This document shows, piece after piece, positions 9,331-19,088 of a stretch of DNA of 39,958 nt. This DNA comes from Flavobacteriales bacterium (GTDB lineage Bacteria; Bacteroidota; Bacteroidia; Flavobacteriales_D; Sanyastnellaceae): positions 1-39,958 of the forward strand of contig JALQTD010000003.1 in NCBI GenBank assembly GCA_023264155.1. Reading direction: 5' to 3'. The notes beneath the pieces were generated by a model. That model was given only the letters and a program-made list of their open reading frames with translations, was not told the DNA's origin and made no database searches. Numbering within the stretch: position 1 is the first letter of the stretch; every line of letters starts with the position of its first letter. The position numbers and the translations under genes were made by a program.

Positions 9331-10197
9331 ATGGATCGGATACATTTGGTCGAATGCCCCCGGGATGCCATTCAGGGCTGGCCCACTGCCATTTCCACGG
9401 CGGAAAAAGTGGCGTATTACCGCAGCTTGCTCGATGTCGGTTTCGACACCTTGGACATGGGAAGTTTTGTCTCCCCGCGTGCCATTCCCCAAATGGCGGA
9501 CACGCGTGAAGTCCTGGATGCCTTGGTCGAAGAAGGATTCAAATCCCGTCCCACGCGCTGGCTGGTCATTGTGGCCAATGCCCGGGGTGCCCGCGATGCG
9601 GCCGAAGTAGCGGCCGTGGACGACGTGGGGTTCCCTTTGAGTTTGAGCGAGACCTTCCAACAGCGCAATACGGGATCCGGATTGAAGGAAGCATGGGAAC
9701 GGCTCGCAGCCATTCGCGACATCACTGGTGCGGCGGGCAAGCGTTTAGTGGTGTACACGAGCATGGGGTTTGGCAACCCGTATGGCGATCCCTATTCACC
9801 GAATTTATTGGTGGAGACGGCGCAGCGGCTCGTGGAAGAATTGGGGGTGGAAGTCGTTTCCCTGAGCGATACGGTCGGCACGGCATCGCCCGCAGAAATC
9901 GGTGCGGCTTTTGAAGCGTTGGTCCCGGCGTCTCCGCTTACCAACTTCGGCGCACACCTGCATGCCAGCCCATTCGAATGGGCAGAAAAAGCGGCGGCAG
10001 CCCATGCTGCGGGCTGCCGTCGATTCGATGGAGCCCTTCGGGGAGTTGGCGGGTGTCCGATGGCCAAAGATGACCTGGTGGGGAACCTGCCTACCGAAGG
10101 ACTGGTAGAACATTTTGTGGCTTTGGGGGCGTGGTCGGTGAAAGACAATCGTGCTTGGGCCCAAGCCCAAAGCATCGCCGCGGATCTGTTTGCTTGA
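9331..10197 (+). CDS. hydroxymethylglutaryl-CoA lyase
   Basis: VECPRDAIQGWPTAISTAEKVAYYRSLLDVGFDTLDMGSFVSPRAIPQMADT...SLSDTVGTASPAEIG...FDGALRGVGGCPMAKDDLVGN. Confidence 0.9.
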   Translation: MDRIHLVECPRDAIQGWPTAISTAEKVAYYRSLLDVGFDTLDMGSFVSPRAIPQMADTREVLDALVEEGFKSRPTRWLVIVANARGARDAAEVAAVDDVGFPLSLSETFQQRNTGSGLKEAWERLAAIRDITGAAGKRLVVYTSMGFGNPYGDPYSPNLLVETAQRLVEELGVEVVSLSDTVGTASPAEIGAAFEALVPASPLTNFGAHLHASPFEWAEKAAAAHAAGCRRFDGALRGVGGCPMAKDDLVGNLPTEGLVEHFVALGAWSVKDNRAWAQAQSIAADLFA

Positions 10198-10203
10198 CGG
10201 GAA

Positions 10204-10326
10204 TCAGTTCAAACAGTACTCAAATGAATTGAGCTTGAAGCGGTGCCGGTGCATGTAAATCTGCTCAAATTTGAGGGTGTCGATGTAGATGCGATAATGC
10301 TTCATAAGGATGTTTTTCATCCGCAT
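10204..10326 (-). CDS. possible small protein (40 aa), not in supplied ORF track
   Basis: ATG..TGA frame: MRMKNILMKHYRIYIDTLKFEQIYMHRHRFKLNSFEYCLN; fills an otherwise empty 177-bp gap between HMG-CoA lyase and ZIP transporter. Confidence 0.45.
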   Translation of the reverse strand: MRMKNILMKHYRIYIDTLKFEQIYMHRHRFKLNSFEYCLN

Positions 10327-10374
10327 ATACGCGCCTCAATCGATTAAGTTTCTAGATTCGTCGAAATAATTTGA

Positions 10375-11142
10375 CTACCCAAGTGACAAAGCAGCGAGTC
10401 CCAACCCGAGGACCACGGCAGCCATTTTGGCCTGGTTAAAGCGGTGACCATCACCGGTTTCAAACAAGATGGTCGTGGCGATGTGGATGAGGATTCCGAT
10501 GAGCAAACCCGACGCGACCACCGGCACGTGTTCGGACCAAGCAGTCCCTGAGTGCACCAAAGCCTCGTAAACGCCCATGCCGAAGAGCGGCATCAGCCCG
10601 AAGCCCACCAACAACCCCCAGCGGCGCCAACGGGGCAAGTTCAACGCCGCGAGCATGCCCATCAGGACCAAGGCGACTGGGAATTTATGCAGTCCCAACC
10701 CCATGAGCAACTGGGTGTTCATTTCTCCCGCCCACAGGTCGGTGGCGTGGACGTGGTGGTGTTGGTGCCCTGCGTGATCATGGCCGTGGGATTCCGTCAA
10801 GGGCATCGACTCGATGAGGGCGTGGAGGCACAAGCTGAAGTAGATGCCCCATGGCATGGTGGCGTTTTTGGATTTGGGCAAATGCACGTGCCCGTGCTCA
10901 ATGCCTTTCGACATCCACTCAAGCACCACCTGGATGATGAAGCCGAGGAGCACGTACCAACCGACTTGCGGGCTGTGGTCGTACGCTTCCGGGACCAAGT
11001 GCAGGAAGATGAGGCCGATGAGATAGGCCCCGCCGAAAGCGAGCACCAAAGGGAGGCGGCCATTGAGCTGGCGTCCGAACAGTTCATAGGCCAAACCGCC
11101 CGACAGGGCGACACCGAGCAAAATCAGGGATGCTGAAATCAT
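10375..11142 (-). CDS. ZIP-family metal transporter
   Basis: His-rich loop ESHGHDHAGHQHHHVH; HALIESMPL, GLGLHKFPVALVLM motifs; multiple TM helices. Confidence 0.85.
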   Translation of the reverse strand: MISASLILLGVALSGGLAYELFGRQLNGRLPLVLAFGGAYLIGLIFLHLVPEAYDHSPQVGWYVLLGFIIQVVLEWMSKGIEHGHVHLPKSKNATMPWGIYFSLCLHALIESMPLTESHGHDHAGHQHHHVHATDLWAGEMNTQLLMGLGLHKFPVALVLMGMLAALNLPRWRRWGLLVGFGLMPLFGMGVYEALVHSGTAWSEHVPVVASGLLIGILIHIATTILFETGDGHRFNQAKMAAVVLGLGLAALSLG

Positions 11143-11912
11143 GAGGCGACAAGTATACAGCGGTTCGACGTCTCTGAATGTGCTTCAAGTTCGTAATTGC
11201 CAAACAAGGTGCGCACTTCGAACCCCGCCTCATGGAGCAAGGCCGTCAACGCCCCCTTATCCAGTGCGCGTACCCGCTCAACCACATGACGGGGGCGGCC
11301 GTATAAATCCGTGAACTGTATGCTCTTCTCGATCCAACCGGCGGCTATTCTGCGGTGGATCTCGAATACCAGGCGCGTGCCATCTGGCCGTTTGCGGACG
11401 GCTTGTTCATGGGGGATTAAGCCGGCACGCACGCGGGGGACGTTGAGGAAATCGAGTACGAAGATGCCGCCTGGCTGGAGGGATTTGCGGACTTGGTTGA
11501 GGGTTTGGATTTGGTCTGCTTCATGCTCGAAATAGCCGAAGCTCGTGAACAGGCTCGTGACCACATCGAAGCCGCGCAGCTCCGGCAAATCATCGGCAAA
11601 GTGCCGCATGTCCGCCACCGCAAACCGATCCGGAGTGGCGGAGCGTGACTTCGCCACGGCGATGCTCTCCGGACTTAAGTCCACGCCGAATGCCTCGTAT
11701 CCAAGCGCTTCAAAGCTGCGCACGTGGCGGCCGGAACCGCAAGCGAGATCCAGGATGCGAGCTGGTGGCAGAGGAGCGACGGCTCGGGCGAGGCGCGTCA
11801 CAAACTGCTCCGCCTCGTAATCATCACGCGCCCCATAGAGGATGTGGTATTCCGGGCAGTTAAACCAATCCGCGAACCAATCCGCCTTGCTTTTCCACAA
11901 TTCACTTTGCAT
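11139..11912 (-). CDS. class I SAM-dependent methyltransferase
   Basis: ARILDLACGSGRHVRSFEALGYEAFGVDLSPESIAVAK; stop overlaps ZIP start (ATGA). Confidence 0.85.
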   Translation of the reverse strand: MQSELWKSKADWFADWFNCPEYHILYGARDDYEAEQFVTRLARAVAPLPPARILDLACGSGRHVRSFEALGYEAFGVDLSPESIAVAKSRSATPDRFAVADMRHFADDLPELRGFDVVTSLFTSFGYFEHEADQIQTLNQVRKSLQPGGIFVLDFLNVPRVRAGLIPHEQAVRKRPDGTRLVFEIHRRIAAGWIEKSIQFTDLYGRPRHVVERVRALDKGALTALLHEAGFEVRTLFGNYELEAHSETSNRCILVAS

Positions 11913-11953
11913 TTCTCAAATCATTCCCGGACGAAGTTCCGACATTTCTCGTG

Positions 11954-11961
11954 TAGATTCG
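11954..11961 (+). promoter_or_regulatory. -7-like box (TAGATTCG) for siaB-like gene
   Basis: TAnnTTTG with one mismatch, 5 nt before ATG at 11967. Confidence 0.4.
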
Positions 11962-11966
11962 GCAAC

Positions 11967-12518
11967 ATGTACGGGACATCTCCTGCATCCCTCGAAATCA
12001 CTGCTTGGCCATTGGACCCTATCCCTGCGAACGGAACATTGGAATGTCAATTCGCTGGCCGGGTCAGCGAGGCGGTCTCGGATGTGCTGGTCCGCAACTT
12101 GGAAGATCGGGTGGTGGCGGCACGCTTGGATAGCCTGACGGCCAAGCGGGTTGTTCGGATTGCCATTGAGATGCTCCAAAACCTGCACCACCACGCCCCT
12201 GGACAAGGCATCTGCGGATTCCGGGTGGTATCGACTGCAACGGGTTGGTGGTTGGCGTCGAGGAATGAGGTGGAAGAACCGGTGAAAACGGAACTGGTCC
12301 AGCGGTTTGCTGAACTGAAGGGCATGGATTTAGAGGAATTGCGCAGCCACCAACGCGAAGTCCTGAATGCTCCGGAGCGCAGTGCGCACGGGGGCGGTGG
12401 CGTCGGTCTCATCGAAATCATGCGGCGGACCGAACGGAATTTGGCCTTGAGCACTGTTCCCTCTGGGGACAACCATTGGATAGTAGAACTGACTGCACAC
12501 ATAGCTGTTTCATCATGA
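11967..12518 (+). CDS. siaB: SiaB-family protein kinase-like (DUF6272)
   Basis: MLQNLHHHAPG...W.LASRNEV...HGGGGVGLIEIMRRTE pattern; ATGA overlap with a SiaC-like gene. Confidence 0.75.
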   Translation: MYGTSPASLEITAWPLDPIPANGTLECQFAGRVSEAVSDVLVRNLEDRVVAARLDSLTAKRVVRIAIEMLQNLHHHAPGQGICGFRVVSTATGWWLASRNEVEEPVKTELVQRFAELKGMDLEELRSHQREVLNAPERSAHGGGGVGLIEIMRRTERNLALSTVPSGDNHWIVELTAHIAVSS

Positions 12519-12889
12519 ACGACATTCGCACCGAGGGCACTTCAAAGACCCCCACCGTTACCGCGACGCGCGAGCCTTTTTGCCTTGAACTGAGCGGACG
12601 TTCCATCCCCGAGAATTCCATTGCGTTTTACCAGCCGGTGATGGATTGGGTGGAATTCCAGTGCGACGGCGCCTCTGAGATGTTGGAAATCAACATCCGA
12701 TTGGAGTACTTCAACACCAGCAGCAGCAAGTGCCTGATGGACTTATTGAAGCGCGTGGAGGCGAGCAGTTGCCCGGCGCGCGTGAACTGGTATTACGAAG
12801 ACGATGATGAAGACATGCTCGAAGCCGGTGAAGATTACGACGCCATCATCGACCTTCCCTTCCGGCTCATCGCGTCTGCTGCGAGCTGA
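12515..12889 (+). CDS. siaC: SiaC-family regulatory phosphoprotein (DUF1987)
   Basis: RSIPENSIAFYQPVMDWV...INIRLEYFNTSSSKCLMDLLKRVE...VNWYYEDDDEDMLEAGEDY, characteristic of SiaC/DUF1987. Confidence 0.85.
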   Translation: MNDIRTEGTSKTPTVTATREPFCLELSGRSIPENSIAFYQPVMDWVEFQCDGASEMLEINIRLEYFNTSSSKCLMDLLKRVEASSCPARVNWYYEDDDEDMLEAGEDYDAIIDLPFRLIASAAS

Positions 12890-15888
12890 GGCGGGTGTTG
12901 GACCGGGCGAGCAGCCACTTCCATAACTTCTTCCGGGATGCGCGGTCGAGCCTTTCCAAGACGCGGCTCCACAGCAGCAGCCCCCAAACCACTGCCATCG
13001 CCCACAATACGAGGAGGTTGTAAACGGGGGTAGCTACCGTTGTGCCAAAAAGGGATTTCACCGGGGAATAATAAGGTGCCACCCATCCGGATCGTCCATC
13101 GCTGGGTTGGCGTTGGAAGTGTCCAAGCTGAGAAAGCCCTTCGTCGGTTGCAACCAAGCGGACGGAGCGGTCCGTTTGTTCCAACCAATCCACGAGGGCG
13201 TCGTTGTGATGCGACTGTTGCAACGCGGAGAAGGTGCCTGCTTCTTGCAGCTCACGGCGCCGGTAGTCCCGGGCTCGGAAAGCGGACTTGAAGGCTTCGG
13301 CATACACGGTTTTGAATGCAGCGGGATCGTCTCCGGGGGGCGCTTGAAGTTGCCAGGCGAGGAGCTCGGCCCGGGCCCGCTCGAATTCCCGGGTTTTGTA
13401 AGGCCCATCGGGCAGGTCGGAGACCGCGGGCACCCAGAAGTCGCGGCGCCACGCTGCGCGAGCGATTTGGTCTTCCCAATCGTTGAACATGGCGTCAAAC
13501 GCATTGTTGCGCGACAATTCCACCGCCAGCGCCTCGAAGCCCCAACGCGAAGCCATCGCATTGCCGATCCACGGCACCCGATGCGCCGAAGTCAGCACCG
13601 GATTGAAGCGATCAAACCGGATGATGACGCCACCGAAAATGATTTGCGGAATGATCAGCAACGGGATGAGGATGTAGATGACTTTCGCGCTGTTGAAGAT
13701 CGCTGAAATGGTCAGTCCTAGAAGGTTCGCGTAGGCGCTGACGCTGAACAAAACGGCGAAGTACATCAGCAAAGGTGGCCCCGTAGGCATTTCCAACACC
13801 CATGCCGAAACAGCGACGTAGGCCACACTCTGCACCGCCGAGAACAAGAACATCACCGCCACCTTGGCAGCGAGGTAAGCGCCCCAGCTCAAACTCAGGA
13901 ACCGCTCTCGCCGCAGCATCGGGCGGTCGCGGATGATTTCCTCTGCACTGACGCTCAAGCCCATGAACAGCGAAACGATGACGCTGATGAACAAGAACGG
14001 CGGCAGGTTTTCGCTGGCCTGAAACGTGTAGGCCGCGTCCAACTCGTAAAAACGCGCAAAGCCCGCCAGCAACAAGGCCAGGACGGGGGCCTCCAGTAGG
14101 TTGATGGCCAAGTACTGCTTGTTCATGCGTTTGGCGTGGGCATCCCTTCGGAGGTAGGTCCGCCATTGCCCCCATTTCGACGGGGCCTTCCGCGGTTCCG
14201 GACGGGGAGCGGCCACGGTTTGGTGCACCTGATGCTCCGGGGCGATGCGTTCGTGGTAGTGCACATTCCAGTCCTCGGGGGGCGACCCTCCGCTCGGGGA
14301 TTTGGTGACCAAATTCATCGACCATCCGCGACTCAATGATGCTGAACAATTGCTCGGGATTCACGTTCCCGCAGGAATCGCACATCATGTCCTGGGCGTT
14401 CACCTGGTGGGAAAGCCCTTTGAAATAGGTCAAACTCTCGAGCGGGTTGCCAATGAATATCGGGTACCCTCCGGTGTCGAGCAGCAGCAGCCGGTCGAAC
14501 AGCTTGAAGATGTCCGAACTCGGTTGGTGAATGACGACAAAGATCAACTTCCCGCGCAAGGTCAGCTCCTTCAGCAGGTCCATGATGTGCTCGCTGTCCC
14601 GGCTGGAAAGTCCACTCGTCGGCTCATCCACAAACAGCACAAGTGGTTCACGGACGAGTTCGAGGGCGATGTTCAGGCGCTTCCGCTGGCCTCCGCTGAT
14701 GGTTTTGTCCAAAACCGACCCCACGCGCAAATCCCGGATGCTCCAAAGCCCGAGCCGCTTCAGCGTCGCATCCACCTTCTCCCCCAGTGCGTCTTCGTCC
14801 AAATCCCGAAAGCTCAACCGCGCGCTGTACATCAAGTTGTCCCGAACAGAGAGCTCGCTGATCAAGACGTCCTCCTGCGCAATGTGCCCGATGAGCCCAT
14901 CGAGTTCCGAGCGGGAATCGTGCACATCTTGCCCGTTCAGCAACACCTGCCCGAGGGTCGGGCGGATCGTACCGTTGAGGATGTTCAAAAGCGTCGACTT
15001 CCCGCTGCCACTGGCTCCCATGATGCCCACGAGCCGCCCTTCCCGTTCCTCCAAGCTCACGAGCCGCAGGGCCGCAGCATCCGGAAATGCGAAGAAGTGA
15101 GCAACGTCTTGCACCTGAAATTGCACCGCGACTTGCTCCTCGGGCGGCAGACATGAACGAATGAGATCACTGTAAAACAGCGCGTGGCCGTGGCCATCTT
15201 TCAAAACGCTGCCCTGTCCCATGGGCGCTGCCACCCCTTCGGGCAAGGGCTGCCCATTCAGCCGCATGTCAGCACGGCCGAAGGTGCGCACGAAAAACAA
15301 GTCCTCTTGTTCGAGGTGAACCCCGGCCAGCAAGTTGTCCGGCTGGTGCCCGATGGGCATGAGGAAGGACCGCTCACCGTCGAGGAGCGATTCCGGGCCG
15401 GATGCTCCGACCAAGCCGCGAATGGCGCGTTCATCCGCCGCACTCAGGTGCAGGGCTTGGGCCACGTTGGTTAAAAAGCTGTCTGCCCCTTCTCCGGTGG
15501 AGGTATCCCGGCCAAACTCAGCCAACCGGACAAACAACACGAGCCGTTCACGGATTTCGAGTTCCTTGTTGATGTGACTGCATGCCCGCATCAACTTGGC
15601 GGCCAGACGTGCCAGGCGCTTGATTTGGGCTGCATCTGCTTCCTCCTCAGGCATCAATCCCGCCGAGGCGGGGACGGCAGTGGGCAGCCGCTTGGCGGAG
15701 CGCACTTCCAATCGCGCCAACTCTTCATCATACAAGCGCAGGTAGTGTTCACTCAAGGCAGCGGACAACCGACCCTTCAAGTAGCGGCTGGCTGCCTGAC
15801 GACCAAACATGGCATGACGCGCCGATCCGCCAGCAGCGAAAAGCGCGAACAAGCGCATCAGCGCCTCGATCATGCCCGTGGTCATCAT
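12867..15888 (-). CDS. ABC transporter (TerB-like/FHA-like N-terminus, ATPase, ABC-2 type permease); reading frame interrupted at 14277-14282
   Basis: ATPase frame: GIMGASGSGKSTLLNILNG...ISGGQRKRLNIALELVREPLVLFVDEPTSGLSSRDS; permease frame: ERFLSLSWGAYLAAKVAVMF...LGLTISAIFNSAKVIYILIPLLIIPQIIFGG. The two frames join at a C6 run on the coding strand. Confidence 0.85.
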
Positions 15889-15947
15889 GCACTTCCTTAC
15901 GGAAATGCGTTGCAAGAGGTTTCAGATGGCGAGAACGTAGGCGGTCC

Positions 15948-17435
15948 TCACTGCCGCTCAAAACACCCCTTGTCCGCAATGCCCACATTTCGGGGAAGGC
16001 CATCGAGGTCCACCGTGATGAAGAATTGGCTTGCGCCCCCCTCCCACAAAGAGCTGTTCGAATTCAGGTGAAAGTCGCGGTCCATCGTCGAAACAAACGG
16101 CGGCGCCTCATCCGTGGTGCAGGATCCCAACAACTCCAAAGGAAAATCGTCCGATTGCACGTCCACCGCACTGTTCCAAATAAGGGGGGCATCCAACGGA
16201 TTGATGACATCCGCCACCAACTCATCAAAATCCGTGAGCCCCGCATTGTTTCCCCACATGATGCAATTCCGGAACGAGCTTCCTTCTAAACTCCTCACCA
16301 CCAATTCGCCATCGCTCGACTCATACCAATCGTTGAAAAACACCGCCGGGGCCTGTCGCACCCCTTCCGCCCAGTAATTCGCGAAGGTGCAGTGGTCCAT
16401 GTTGTAAATGCCTCCGAGCGTAAAGGCCGCACACACTTGTCCGCAATCCGTGATGAGGTTGTTCCACCCCTCGATGACGCCGCCCTGGGCAAACAGCCCC
16501 GTAGCCGACATGTTGCGGATGCGGGTGTTGGACAACGTCAACGCCGGCGCAGTGGCGGTTCCCACCGTGTCCACTTGGATGCCGATGGTGCCGCCTTCGA
16601 GGATGGCGTGGTCAATTACAGAGCCTTTGCTTCCGAAAAACCAAAGCCCGCCACGTGCCACCGTGAACGTCTCCACCCCGAAATCCGTTTCGTACTCAAA
16701 GTCCACTTGGATGCCCCATTGGCCGGGCAAGTCGGCGTAATCGGACTCGAGCCGATCGCCTCGGAACGTGATGGGAGCCGCAAGGGCCCCGTCCGCGATG
16801 AGGGTGCCTTGGTTGATCCAAATGCCGCTCTTCGCATGGAAATACACTTCTGTGCCGGGCAGGATTTGCAGGGTACAATCCTCGTCCACCACCGGCACGC
16901 CATACACCACATGCGGACGATCAGCGGCCCACGTTTCATCGCAGGGCAAGGCAAAAACGCGATCCAGGCCGCCGTGGAAGTGGGCGTTGCGTCCCCACGC
17001 TGCGAGGGTGACGGTTTGGCTCCCCCCATTCAGCTCAAACAGCAGTTCGTCTTCCACGATGAACGGCGTCGTCGCCGCATTCGGGTCCACCGTCACCTCG
17101 ATGAACACCCAAACGCTATCTCCTGACAGCACCGGAATGTCCACCACCTCCGGCCCGGGATAACCGTCCACGTTGATGCGGAAGGGACTTGAAGCATCGG
17201 CCAAACTGATGCGGTCGATGGACACGGCTGCATCATTTGGATTGTAGACCTTCAGCGGCAAGGTCACGGACCCCACGGTGGTGAAGGACGTGTCGAACAG
17301 AATCGTGTCCGCCGAAAAGGCCAATTCCAGCCCCGGCTCATCGGAAAACACCACCTCGCGGCACCCCCCAGCCGACCAAAGGGCCAACACCCCGAGCACC
17401 GCCCCCAAACTCCCTTGCCAAAACCACCTATTCAT
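15948..17435 (-). CDS. lipoprotein with right-handed parallel beta-helix-like region
   Basis: MNRWFWQGSLGAVLGVLALWSAGGC lipobox; IWINQGTLIADGALAAPITFRGDR...GSVIDHAILEGGTIGIQVD...NTRIRNMSATGLFAQGG. Confidence 0.75.
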   Translation of the reverse strand: MNRWFWQGSLGAVLGVLALWSAGGCREVVFSDEPGLELAFSADTILFDTSFTTVGSVTLPLKVYNPNDAAVSIDRISLADASSPFRINVDGYPGPEVVDIPVLSGDSVWVFIEVTVDPNAATTPFIVEDELLFELNGGSQTVTLAAWGRNAHFHGGLDRVFALPCDETWAADRPHVVYGVPVVDEDCTLQILPGTEVYFHAKSGIWINQGTLIADGALAAPITFRGDRLESDYADLPGQWGIQVDFEYETDFGVETFTVARGGLWFFGSKGSVIDHAILEGGTIGIQVDTVGTATAPALTLSNTRIRNMSATGLFAQGGVIEGWNNLITDCGQVCAAFTLGGIYNMDHCTFANYWAEGVRQAPAVFFNDWYESSDGELVVRSLEGSSFRNCIMWGNNAGLTDFDELVADVINPLDAPLIWNSAVDVQSDDFPLELLGSCTTDEAPPFVSTMDRDFHLNSNSSLWEGGASQFFITVDLDGLPRNVGIADKGCFERQ

Positions 17436-17461
17436 ACCACAAAGATGACCAAATTCGCACC

Positions 17462-18070
17462 ATGAACGTGGACCACCCTGCATTTCTTGTGCACCTCGCG
17501 CAAGCCGATCCCATTTTGCACAACCTCGTGCAAGCCCAAGGCGAGCTGGCTTGGCCGGCACAGCGTCCCCACCATGAGGCCTTGGTGCGCGCCATCGTCG
17601 GACAGCAAGTCAGCACGCGGGCTGCAGCAACGATTTTTGATCGGGTACAAGCCCTTTATCCAACGGGGCACATCACCCCCTGTGGGACCCTCGACTTGTC
17701 AGTGGAAACCCTGCGCAGCGCCGGCCTCAGCCAGCAAAAGGTGCGGTATGTCCACGCGGTTGCCCAAGCCTGGTCCGACGAACCCCACCGCTACGAACAC
17801 CTCGCCGAGCTTTCAGATGAGGACGTGCTGGAGGCCCTGACGCGCATCACTGGCGTCGGCGTGTGGACGGCTCAGATGTTTTTGATGTTCACCTTGCGCA
17901 GGCCGGACGTGTTTGCCCCGAATGACTTGGGGCTGAAAAAAGCCATGGCCAACCTCTACGGGTTGGCCATGGCAGATTCCAATCGGAAATTCGATGCGTT
18001 TGCTGAGCGGTGGTCTCCCTACCGGAGTTGGGCCTCCCTGCACCTGTGGGAGAGCCTCAAACCGCGCTGA
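17462..18070 (+). CDS. DNA-3-methyladenine glycosylase II (AlkA-like HhH-GPD)
   Basis: ALVRAIVGQQVSTRAAATIFDRV...LSDEDVLEALTRITGVGVWTAQMFLMFTLRRPDVFAPNDLGL. Confidence 0.9.
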   Translation: MNVDHPAFLVHLAQADPILHNLVQAQGELAWPAQRPHHEALVRAIVGQQVSTRAAATIFDRVQALYPTGHITPCGTLDLSVETLRSAGLSQQKVRYVHAVAQAWSDEPHRYEHLAELSDEDVLEALTRITGVGVWTAQMFLMFTLRRPDVFAPNDLGLKKAMANLYGLAMADSNRKFDAFAERWSPYRSWASLHLWESLKPR

Positions 18071-18071
18071 A

Positions 18072-18941
18072 TCAGCCCAAATAGCTTTTCAGGATGCGGC
18101 TGCGGCTGGTGTGCTTGAGCCGGCGGATGGCCTTCTCCTTGATTTGGCGCACGCGCTCGCGGGTCAAATCAAAGCGCTCCCCGATTTCCTCCAAGGTCAT
18201 CGGATGCTCGCCATTCAGCCCGAAATACAAGCGGATGACGTCGCCCTCACGCGGGGTCAAGGTGCGCAACGAACGCTCAATCTCCTTCCGCAGCGATTCG
18301 TTCATCAAGTCCGTATCCGGAGAAGGCGTGTCTCCGAGGCGCAGCACATCCATCATGGTGCTCGAACTTTCGTCGCCTTCCTTCAACGGCGCGTCCAAGG
18401 ACGTGTGACGGCTGGAGTTCTTCATGCTCTGCTTCACCTCGTCGAGCGTCATGTCCAACGTTTCGGCAAGTTCTGCTGCCGTCGGCGGGCGTTCAAACTC
18501 CTGCTCCAAGCGAGCGAAAGCCTTGTTGATTTTGTTGATGCTGCCGATTTTGTTCAAGGGCAAGCGCACAATCCGGCTCTGTTCGGCAAGGGCTTGGAGG
18601 ATGCTTTGGCGGATCCACCAAACGGCGTAAGAGATGAACTTAAAACCGCGGGTTTCGTCGAAACGCTGTGCGGCTTTGATCAGGCCGAGGTTGCCTTCAT
18701 TGATCAAGTCGGGCAATGAAAGGCCTTGGTTTTGGTACTGCTTCGACACCGATACTACGAAACGGAGGTTTGCTTTTGTCAGCTTCTCGAGTGCCACTTG
18801 GTCGCCTTGCTTGATGCGACGGGCCAACTCGACTTCTTCCTCCGCAGTGATCAGGTCGACGCGACCGATTTCCTGAAGGTACTTGTCAAGAGATGCAGTT
18901 TCCCGGTTGGTCACCTGCTTGGTAATCTTGAGCTGCCTCAT
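18072..18941 (-). CDS. rpoD: primary RNA polymerase sigma factor (RpoD/SigA, short form)
   Basis: [25 protein letters not shown]...[42 protein letters not shown]...[27 protein letters not shown]. Confidence 0.97.
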   Translation of the reverse strand: MRQLKITKQVTNRETASLDKYLQEIGRVDLITAEEEVELARRIKQGDQVALEKLTKANLRFVVSVSKQYQNQGLSLPDLINEGNLGLIKAAQRFDETRGFKFISYAVWWIRQSILQALAEQSRIVRLPLNKIGSINKINKAFARLEQEFERPPTAAELAETLDMTLDEVKQSMKNSSRHTSLDAPLKEGDESSSTMMDVLRLGDTPSPDTDLMNESLRKEIERSLRTLTPREGDVIRLYFGLNGEHPMTLEEIGERFDLTRERVRQIKEKAIRRLKHTSRSRILKSYLG

Positions 18942-19088
18942 ATAATGGGATTTGGTGGGTTACTGTTGGATGTTTGAGGGACGGAAGCCCCGCTGCTGGT
19001 GTGCAACGGGGCGTTCGCCTACTCATGGGGATGCTTCAGATAACGAAACGGGCCCCGTATGGGTTGCCTGCGGACAGGCCAAAATTCA

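Noticed and set aside
11139-11912. SAM methyltransferase considered as the missing ArsM of the arsenosugar pathway
   Set aside because: Lacks the size and cysteine pattern expected of ArsM, is about 17 kb away, and is coupled to a ZIP transporter instead.
18987-19012. GCCCCG-N14-CGGGGC inverted repeat between pnp and rpoD
   Set aside because: Only a 6-bp stem, large loop and no U tract; could be a pnp terminator fragment or rpoD leader hairpin, but not supportable.
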